From an uncultured Candidatus Poseidoniales archaeon (GTDB lineage Archaea > Thermoplasmatota > Poseidoniia > Poseidoniales > Poseidoniaceae), in the NCBI GenBank assembly GCA_905181785.1, contig CAJIZC010000002.1:1-38969 (forward strand): DNA of 38,969 bases, written 5' to 3'. Below the pieces are notes generated by a model, which was not told where the DNA came from, did no database searches, and worked only from the letters and a program-made list of their open reading frames with translations. Positions 34,801-38,969 of the stretch are shown here, piece by piece (position 1 is the first letter of the stretch; each line of letters starts with the position of its first letter). The translations under genes were made by a program, and so were the position numbers.

Positions 34801-35009
34801 ATTCCTGGCATTGGAGGCATAGGTGGCATTTCAGGCATACCGGGTGGCGCAGGTGGTGCGTCCATTCCTGGCATTGGTGGCATAGGTGGCATTGCAGGCA
34901 TACCTGGTGGCGCAGGTGGAGCGCCGTCGGCCGGTGCTGCAGGTGGCGCAGGTGGCATTGGTGGCATAGGTGGCAGTCCTGGTGGCATAGGTGGTTTTTC
35001 ATCGCTCAT
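31890..35009 (-). CDS. Large apparently cytosolic repeat protein with EF-hand and zinc ribbon
   Basis: This 1039-residue protein starts with about 255 residues of Pro/Met/Ala-rich repeats (units such as EMEAPPAPPMPPMP and ADDPLMAPPMPPM). Several beta-rich domains of DUF11/Ig-like character follow, with phrases such as LTFTNNGSSNINVARFTDDVPG. The C-terminal part has an acidic linker, an EF-hand loop DLDDNGYLKKAE (Ca ligands at 1, 3, 5, 12) and a final C-x-x-C ... C-x-x-C ribbon (MCSICMSMNPHDASECSACKF). There is no signal peptide and no membrane helix, which argues for a cytosolic role, although the beta domains usually occur outside cells. A strong GGAGG ribbon-binding site precedes the ATG. 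The role is unknown; a scaffold is a guess. Confidence 0.82.
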   Translation of the reverse strand: MSDEKPPMPPGLPPMPPMPPAPPAAPADGAPPAPPGMPAMPPMPPMPGMDAPPAPPGMPEMPPMPPMPGMDAPPAPPGMPAMPPMPGMDAPPAPPGMPAMPPMPEMEAPSAPPMPPMPEMEAPPAPPMPPMPEMEAPPAPPMPPMPEMEAPPAPPMPPMADDPLMAPPMPPMPEMEAPADPLMAPPMPPMADDPLMAPPMPPMPEMDAPPAPPMPPMADDPLMAPPMPPMADDPLMAPPMPPMADDPLAPPAEDPLAEPMDLTGEQAGATIRSSAEVDTILGDKLEGTLHEVEKSTLTSDGEIIKQSVKGTLMVSNPSAEDRIYDIDVMLDHADATDIGGEIVSVDELEAGNSYSMKYKVNGKRMLVLRERLDTNPARASARSLSVASTEDGGPISLELEVENVASVTIRDVMVTRPLPSEMSFTHAAGAEIDNDTLTWNIGMLAAGEKQTLTIEGTITVTGTAKIDAGAATATYTADSTLSDLNFRELDAFCRGFSYMRVREDERPDNWLCKTTFENRSSFAVDLVKLQVRMKGSEDLLFDIKDVKEDVPPHGKWESEERTVMAQSKPDFATDLAYTILPRASRSTEGSLTLQSSTLEVVEASLAKTYSTSSLRSYRPQKVTARLTFTNNGSSNINVARFTDDVPGLFSAPELSSITVKVDGKEIADNQFKTEITDGITLEKTNRSPDGNGFTMTTMVGIVAPIGLKPGKSLTVEYDLAAPDPTPNNTSVAAPAHCEFSAEKAGPRCGRDAEDAPVISVIHNRRDFSAGKQTLPVGGKGRYEVLILFENNGDTALQDVYINDVMPANFKITDWHIRGSGGDKRTDCEMNTEDGVGGTHISWMVPLVGKGERLDVFMEIKGSGQIDAEALNRFHGVHFGDEVESDDLPATPVPEAEEEHEEATEEAPVEEAAVEETAEADTTDDSEDAAKVTWREDILLRVMEASGIDAEHRDAFVDHAVNFDLDDNGYLKKAELEAAAKAWNENSEGADEAPAEEAEAEEAPAEEAEEASTDDKMCSICMSMNPHDASECSACKFSFS
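34245..34997 (-). repeat. Pro/Met-encoding tandem repeat tract
   Basis: The 5' part of the gene at 31890-35009 is a run of imperfect repeats 33-45 bases long, rich in units that read GGCATTGGTGGAGCCATG or close variants on the plus strand. The repetition keeps other frames open, giving long spurious ORFs on both strands. Copy number is likely to vary between strains. Confidence 0.85.
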
Positions 35010-35170
35010 TTACAATTCCTCCGTGGCATCCGCACAAGGCGGTATCAGTTCCATATCCATTGAGCACATAACCGTTCGCCCCATCAGTTTTCATTGATGG
35101 AGGCATTTCTCTTCCTTTTCAAGTCCAAACATGCCGTGTACTTGATGTAGGGTGGGCTTGAGGGTTGAAC

Positions 35171-35989
35171 ATGGTTGGCATGGACAGCGGCACCCCTCCG
35201 GTGCTCTTTGTAGTTGGAACAGCAGGTGCAGGAAAATCGTCTTTGGTGACGGCGTTTCAACGATGGTCCCGGTTTCTCGAAACCGATGCCATCGCTGTGA
35301 ACCTCGATCCTGGGGCAGAACGTGTGCATTACGACGCTGAGTTTGACGTACGAGATTTGATCTCGCTTACCGAAGTGATGGGTGAATACGATTTGGGTCC
35401 CAACGGTGCACAAATCCTTGCTGCGGATCTTCTTGCAGCTCAAGCAGGCGATGTTGCTCAACAACTTCACGCGCTCACTGGTGAAGTGATGATCGTGGAT
35501 ACCCCCGGTCAAGTCGAATTGTTTGCTTTCCGTGAAGCCAGCAACCACTTGATTGAAGTGATTGGACGCGAACAATCCGCCATCATCTACCTCTTCGACC
35601 CAATGCTTTCCCGCTCACCTTCAGGGTTCGTATCCCAAATGCTTCTTTCGAGCATCGTTGAATTCCGACTTGGCTTGCCGACAAAGAATTTCCTCTCGAA
35701 AGCGGATTTGTTGGACCCTGATGAACTGGCGCAGATCCTTGAATGGTCTGAGCGCCTTGAGATTTTGGAACTGGCCCTCTATGATGAGGCCGGTGGCCAG
35801 CGAACTGAGTTCGCCATCAATCAATTGAGAATGATGCAAGAGTTTGCTCAAGCACCAGGATTAACCCCTCTGTCTTCGGAACTGGAAGAGGGCCTTGCGG
35901 ACATCCTTACCTTCGCTCAAGCCTTGTTTGGCGGTATGAGCGATGCTCGCGATGGCTTTGCTTCAGACAACGATGACGAAAAGAACTGA
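35171..35989 (+). CDS. GPN-loop GTPase
   Basis: A 272-residue GPN-loop GTPase, related to eukaryotic GPN1/XAB1, which assists RNA polymerase assembly; the archaeal role is less clear. The Walker A motif is GTAGAGKSS, the family-defining Gly-Pro-Asn loop is in YDLGPNGAQ, DTPGQVELF is the G3 motif, and LSKADLL serves as the G4 motif. ATG at 35171 follows TTGAGGGTTG; a TTG at 35165 could also be used. It is divergent from the repeat-protein gene and upstream of argF. Confidence 0.92.
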   Translation: MVGMDSGTPPVLFVVGTAGAGKSSLVTAFQRWSRFLETDAIAVNLDPGAERVHYDAEFDVRDLISLTEVMGEYDLGPNGAQILAADLLAAQAGDVAQQLHALTGEVMIVDTPGQVELFAFREASNHLIEVIGREQSAIIYLFDPMLSRSPSGFVSQMLLSSIVEFRLGLPTKNFLSKADLLDPDELAQILEWSERLEILELALYDEAGGQRTEFAINQLRMMQEFAQAPGLTPLSSELEEGLADILTFAQALFGGMSDARDGFASDNDDEKN

Positions 35990-36034
35990 GGCGCCAAGCC
36001 CGCTCATAACAGTTAGATACCGTCCTTTCGTGGA

Positions 36035-37009
36035 ATGGGCATGCCCCAGCACCTGTTGGCCATTGACGACGTTGAAGAACACTTTGAAAAAATCCTGCGT
36101 TGGGCGATTGAATTCAAGCGCCTGTGGAAGCAAAGCGATGAAGTCGCCTTGAACTTCATGCCCCTTGATACCCTTGCCATTGGCTCAATTTATGAGAAAC
36201 CATCCACTCGAACCCGAGTCTCCTTTGAAGTTGGCATTAATCGGCTCGGCGGCTACCCGCTGACCCTGCTCAAGAACGATATCCAACTTGGGAAATCCGA
36301 AACAGTTGGCGATACATCGCAGGTTCTCTCCCGGTTTTTGGGTGGTATGACCTACCGTTGCTTTTCCCATGATGACGTCACTGAACTTGCCGCTCATGCC
36401 GATGTACCGGTGATCAACGCCCTTTCCGATAAGCACCACCCGTGCCAGGCAGCCGCTGATTTGATGACGGTTCTCGAGCACTTTGACGAGCCTTCAGAGA
36501 TCACAGTGGCGTGGGTCGGCGATGGCAACAACGTCCTTCACGATCTCATGCTGGCTTGCGCCATGCTTGGCATTGACATCCGCTACGCCGTACCCGAAGG
36601 TTATGAGCCAGCCGAAGACATTGTCCTGCGGTGTGAAGCAATGGCCGAAAAGAACGGTTCGAAGGTCACAATGACCCACGACCCGATTGAAGCGGTCAGC
36701 GACGCTCATGTCGTCTATACGGATGTCTTCATTTCCATGGGCGAAGAGCACATGAAAGATAAAGTTCAGGCGTTTGACGGCTTCCAAGTCAACGAAGCTA
36801 TGGTTGGGAACATGGATGAGGACTGGAAATTCATGCACTGCCTTCCCGCCCACCGTGGCGACGAAGTCACCGACTGGGTTATGGATCACAAGCAATCGAT
36901 TGCCTTTGATCAGGCTGAAAATCGCATGTGGGCTCAAATGTCACTTCTTGCTTACTTCATCAACGAAGGGGCATGGGACGCCATGGGCGACTTCATGGGA
37001 CTCAACTGA
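36035..37009 (+). CDS. argF: Ornithine carbamoyltransferase
   Basis: A 324-residue ornithine carbamoyltransferase, which makes citrulline from ornithine and carbamoyl phosphate in arginine synthesis. The carbamoyl-phosphate site is STRTR at residues 57-61, HPCQ is at 135-138, and FMHCLPAHRGDEV carries the ornithine-site cysteine. WVGDGNNV also fits. Length and motifs are normal. The stop is shared with the convergent prenyltransferase stop in a TGATCA palindrome. Confidence 0.95.
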   Translation: MGMPQHLLAIDDVEEHFEKILRWAIEFKRLWKQSDEVALNFMPLDTLAIGSIYEKPSTRTRVSFEVGINRLGGYPLTLLKNDIQLGKSETVGDTSQVLSRFLGGMTYRCFSHDDVTELAAHADVPVINALSDKHHPCQAAADLMTVLEHFDEPSEITVAWVGDGNNVLHDLMLACAMLGIDIRYAVPEGYEPAEDIVLRCEAMAEKNGSKVTMTHDPIEAVSDAHVVYTDVFISMGEEHMKDKVQAFDGFQVNEAMVGNMDEDWKFMHCLPAHRGDEVTDWVMDHKQSIAFDQAENRMWAQMSLLAYFINEGAWDAMGDFMGLN

Positions 37010-37885
37010 TCACAGCATTTGTGTCAACACAAATCCGAGTACACCGAGCAGCATTGCGATTCGAATGCGCATGCCAACAACAGCATCTTCACCCTTGTAA
37101 AGCGGTCCGTTGAGCGTGATCAACACAAGAATGGCTGGTGTCTGGAAAAGCAATTGGTTGAGCGTAAACGGTCCTTGCCAGTACGGGATGTAAAGGCACA
37201 CGAGTCCAGCCATGATCATGATGTAAGCAACCATTCTTGCGTTGTCTTGCCCTATTTTCATCGGCAGTGTCGTTCGTTCACCCTCATCAGCGAGCATGTC
37301 TTGACAATCCTTGATGATTTCACGGGCTAAATTGGTGAAAAACACCACCAAGGCAATCCATGCCACAAGGGCGCTGATGCTTCCAACAGTCGACGCACCA
37401 TAGCCGATGACGGCGGCAACCATCAAAGAAATCGCGACGTTACCCACCAAGCCCTTGGCCTTTGTTTGAGGTCCCAAATCGTAGGTGAGCATGAGGGCGA
37501 CAGCAAGCAAGTAAATCACCATCAAGGGCCACCAAGCAAGATCGCTTTGGTAAAGCCACCATGCGCCAACCAGCATCGATGAGAAACTGATGATCCACAA
37601 GATCACGACAAACCGCTTGGCATCGCTTATGGTCACTCTCCCTGAAGGCAACGGCCTTGCTGGGTGAGCCGTAGCGTCAATTGCAGCATCCTTGATGTCG
37701 TTCATTGCGTTGCCAGCTCCCATAAAGGTGAGAACGGTGAGCACTTGAACTCCAACAGCGAACACATCGCTTGTTGACCACGCACCAGTGATACCAAAGT
37801 GGGCCCCGAGCGGAACGGTGAGGGCTGCGAGAATCAAGTTCCTTGGTCGCATTAACTCGACCAAGGCCGATGCTTTGCCGCCCAT
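37010..37885 (-). CDS. UbiA-family prenyltransferase, probable DGGGP synthase
   Basis: A 291-residue membrane prenyltransferase. Motif 1 is NDIKDAAID at residues 62-70, followed by PLPSGRVT; motif 2 is REIIKDCQDMLADEG. This matches digeranylgeranylglyceryl phosphate synthase, which adds the second geranylgeranyl chain in archaeal membrane lipids. About eight hydrophobic segments are present. ATG at 37885. Other UbiA members use different acceptors, so the substrate is inferred from the archaeal context and motif spacing. Confidence 0.88.
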   Translation of the reverse strand: MGGKASALVELMRPRNLILAALTVPLGAHFGITGAWSTSDVFAVGVQVLTVLTFMGAGNAMNDIKDAAIDATAHPARPLPSGRVTISDAKRFVVILWIISFSSMLVGAWWLYQSDLAWWPLMVIYLLAVALMLTYDLGPQTKAKGLVGNVAISLMVAAVIGYGASTVGSISALVAWIALVVFFTNLAREIIKDCQDMLADEGERTTLPMKIGQDNARMVAYIMIMAGLVCLYIPYWQGPFTLNQLLFQTPAILVLITLNGPLYKGEDAVVGMRIRIAMLLGVLGFVLTQML

Positions 37886-37926
37886 GAACTGGCGGGTGCT
37901 TGCGGCGGGCTTTCATCCCTTTGCAA

Positions 37927-38166
37927 TCAAGCCGAGGCGATGGACCAAATACAGACTCGCATTCTGAACCCGCCAATGTCGGTTCCTTCATCGAAACCAA
38001 CCTTGATGAAACGGCGATCGCGAGCGAGAACATTACCGAGTTGGTTCATGGTTGCTCCCCAGCGGAAGCGCTGGTTGACGTGATCAAGAATATCGGTGGT
38101 GTTTGCTTCCCCGACGTTCGAAAGGTAAGTGGCAATTTCAGTGCGCAACCTGAGCGTTCGACTCAT
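37927..38166 (-). CDS. Small winged-helix-like protein
   Basis: A 79-residue protein starting MSRTLRLRTEIATYLSN, with the order helix, helix (ANTTDILDHVNQRF), helix (TMNQLGNVLARD), then a strand pair (RFIKVGF, RMRVCIWSI). That is the layout of a small winged helix-turn-helix, suggesting DNA or RNA binding. The ATG at 38166 follows GGTGAGG and overlaps the stop of the next upstream ORF by one base (TGATG). It lies 41 bases before the prenyltransferase start on the same strand. Confidence 0.75.
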   Translation of the reverse strand: MSRTLRLRTEIATYLSNVGEANTTDILDHVNQRFRWGATMNQLGNVLARDRRFIKVGFDEGTDIGGFRMRVCIWSIASA

Positions 38167-38426
38167 CAAGCCTCACCTCGAACGATGCGATGAGCTCGAC
38201 GGGCGAGGCCCTGAACGGTTCTTGAGAGCACGTTTGAATGTGTTTTGCGCCCAGGCAAGTGAAGGGGTTGCCAGCCCACAGCAGCGAACCGGGATGGGAG
38301 TTCGCCGCTGGGGTGGGCGTAGAATGTGGTTGATGCTTCACTCCACTGCGGTTGTGGTGCTTCGTCAGATAGGCAAACAAGATCGCTGAATGCAAAATCA
38401 TCTAGGGGGTGGTTTTGGTTGTCCAT
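38166..38426 (-). CDS. Small protein of unknown function (probable)
   Basis: An 86-residue ORF from the ATG at 38426 with an acidic start (MDNQNHPLDDFAFSDLVCL) and a basic end (TVQGLARRAHRIVRGEA). The one-base TGATG overlap with the winged-helix gene is the main support, since it suggests translational coupling. No domain is recognised. If it is not a gene, the region up to the tRNA at 38627 is a 460-base spacer. Confidence 0.5.
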   Translation of the reverse strand: MDNQNHPLDDFAFSDLVCLSDEAPQPQWSEASTTFYAHPSGELPSRFAAVGWQPLHLPGRKTHSNVLSRTVQGLARRAHRIVRGEA

Positions 38427-38478
38427 GAGGCAAACTCATTGGCATCCGTATATCAAGCGATGATGGACCCCCGGAAAG

Positions 38479-38543
38479 AAAGTGAACAGCATAAGCATCC
38501 GCAGTCCCTCATTATTCACTTTTAGTTTTGATTGAAAGTGAAC
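38479..38543. repeat. Repeated AAAGTGAA boxes, two direct and one inverted
   Basis: AAAGTGAAC occurs at 38479-38487 and 38535-38543; the inverse TTCACTTT lies at 38515-38522 and pairs perfectly with the second copy across 12 bases. They stand in the noncoding stretch between the small gene and tRNA-Glu. An operator cluster or an RNA hairpin is possible. Confidence 0.4.
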
Positions 38544-38594
38544 TGAATCTGGAGTTTGGAAGAATCTACGTCATCGGTGCGTTATGATATGGCT

Positions 38595-38600
38595 AAATAC
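38595..38600 (+). promoter_or_regulatory. Candidate TATA element of tRNA-Glu
   Basis: AAATAC in GGCTAAATACGAAAGG ends 27 bases before the tRNA 5' end, the usual archaeal TATA distance. The hexamer is shared with the tRNA-His upstream region. Confidence 0.38.
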
Positions 38601-38626
38601 GAAAGGTCGGTGGCAAGAACATCCAC

Positions 38627-38699
38627 GCTCGTATAGTGTAGTGGCCCATCATGAAGGACTCTCATTCCTTCGACCCGGGTTCAAATCCCGGTACGAGCA
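38627..38699 (+). tRNA. tRNA-Glu (CUC)
   Basis: A complete cloverleaf: acceptor GCTCGTA/TACGAGC with A73; D-arm GTGT..ATCAT with the 13-22 mismatch common in tRNA-Glu; anticodon stem AAGGA/TCCTT with loop CTCTCAT, anticodon CTC; T-arm CCGGG-TTCAAAT-CCCGG. There is no intron and no encoded CCA. Confidence 0.95.
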
Positions 38700-38723
38700 C
38701 TCTCAGTTAACGCTTCTATAGTT

Positions 38724-38969
38724 TCACGCTTCGAAACGTTGCCACTCAGAATTTGAACCTTCGTTGCGATACCATGAGGTGTCTTGACCGTCTGTGTACC
38801 ATTCGTATCCCTTGCCATCTGGGTTGCCTTGGGCGGTGATTTCGGGTTGTGTAGATTCAAGGCTTGGGAGTGACTTTTGCTCTATGTGCATTGCTTGTTC
38901 AACCATTTGGGTTTGATCGTGCTGTTCAGGTTCAATGGAAGATAGCGTCTGGTTCTGTGCTTCAAATCG
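38724..38969 (-). CDS. C-terminal part of an unknown protein (truncated by window edge)
   Basis: The frame is open from the window end to a TGA at 38724-38726, giving 81 residues. They are Gln/Glu-rich and disordered at first, then end in a compact aromatic segment, GYEWYTDGQDTSWYRNEG followed by EWQRFEA. That ending resembles the cytosolic end of the giant protein at 15978-20591 (YEYGLDETLYK). No membrane helix is in the visible part. The identity of the whole protein cannot be told. Confidence 0.72.
   Translation of the reverse strand, partial: RFEAQNQTLSSIEPEQHDQTQMVEQAMHIEQKSLPSLESTQPEITAQGNPDGKGYEWYTDGQDTSWYRNEGSNSEWQRFEA

Noticed and set aside
34063-35097. A 344-codon plus-strand ORF rich in Gly, Ile and Ser, and a second one rich in Trp and His
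   Set aside because: Both are mirror frames of the Pro/Met repeat tract; the repeat unit lacks stops in every frame. The minus-strand frame has a strong ribosome-binding site and continues into recognisable domains.
1-38969. CRISPR arrays, insertion sequences, prophage genes, replication origins or rRNA
   Set aside because: None was seen: no spaced direct repeats, transposase, integrase or capsid-like genes, Orc1/Cdc6 gene or rRNA segments.

Overview
This window looks like a piece of a planktonic Marine Group II euryarchaeon (Candidatus Poseidoniales) chromosome. That placement is my inference from gene content and style; no rRNA is present to confirm it. Archaeal markers include RNA polymerase subunit L, archaeal EF-1beta, TruD, a Cbf5/CMP-kinase/EMC3-like cluster, a GPN-loop GTPase, a UbiA-type prenyltransferase for archaeal lipids, a DUF2240 protein, an archaeosortase, and tRNAs with no encoded CCA. 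Genes are tightly packed, often with ATGA overlaps or abutting stops, and large surface proteins (Kelch, CARDB) and RND/MMPL exporters are prominent. No phage, transposon or CRISPR is visible.

Layout. 1-298: AT-rich edge with the tail of an unknown gene. 299-4618 (minus): small conserved-looking protein, then a structured RNA-like spacer (4268-4372), a dolichol-phosphate-sugar-synthase-like glycosyltransferase and an RND exporter. 4741-7587 (plus): sugar-nucleotide epimerase, membrane-anchored thioredoxin-fold protein, VKOR, and a His-rich anchored protein, which together look like an envelope disulfide/metal cassette. 7596-8928 (minus): a small protein and a second secreted thioredoxin-like protein with a sortase-type C-terminus. 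9033-10724 (plus): RNA/translation cluster (RlmE-like methyltransferase, OB-fold protein, zinc ribbon, EF-1beta). 10884-12559 (minus): rpoL-truD. 12748-15339 (plus): second RND exporter. 15340-20591 (minus): giant Kelch/CARDB surface protein, then DUF2240. 20746-23873 (plus): HEAT-repeat protein, small basic protein, DEAD-box helicase. 23876-24943 (minus): archaeosortase with an unusual C-terminal extension. 25069-25976 (plus): TusA-like and RibA. 25981-26053: tRNA-His. 26182-28578 (plus): secreted CARDB protein. 28830-31257 (minus): EMC3-like, cmk, cbf5. 31374-31793 (plus): unknown. 31890-35009 (minus): 1039-residue Pro/Met-repeat protein with an EF-hand and a zinc ribbon but no signal peptide. 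35171-37009 (plus): GPN GTPase, ornithine carbamoyltransferase. 37010-38426 (minus): prenyltransferase and two small proteins. 38627-38699: tRNA-Glu. 38724-end (minus): C-terminus of a further protein.

Two themes run through the region. One is envelope biogenesis: exporters, glycosylation, disulfide formation, archaeosortase and large adhesin-like proteins. The other is RNA metabolism and translation. The observations most worth a second look are the chain of stem-loops with a UUCG tetraloop at 4268-4372, the large apparently cytosolic repeat protein at 31890-35009, the thioredoxin/VKOR/His-rich cassette, the archaeosortase extension with a possible substrate in the same window, and a recurring short cytoplasmic tail motif.
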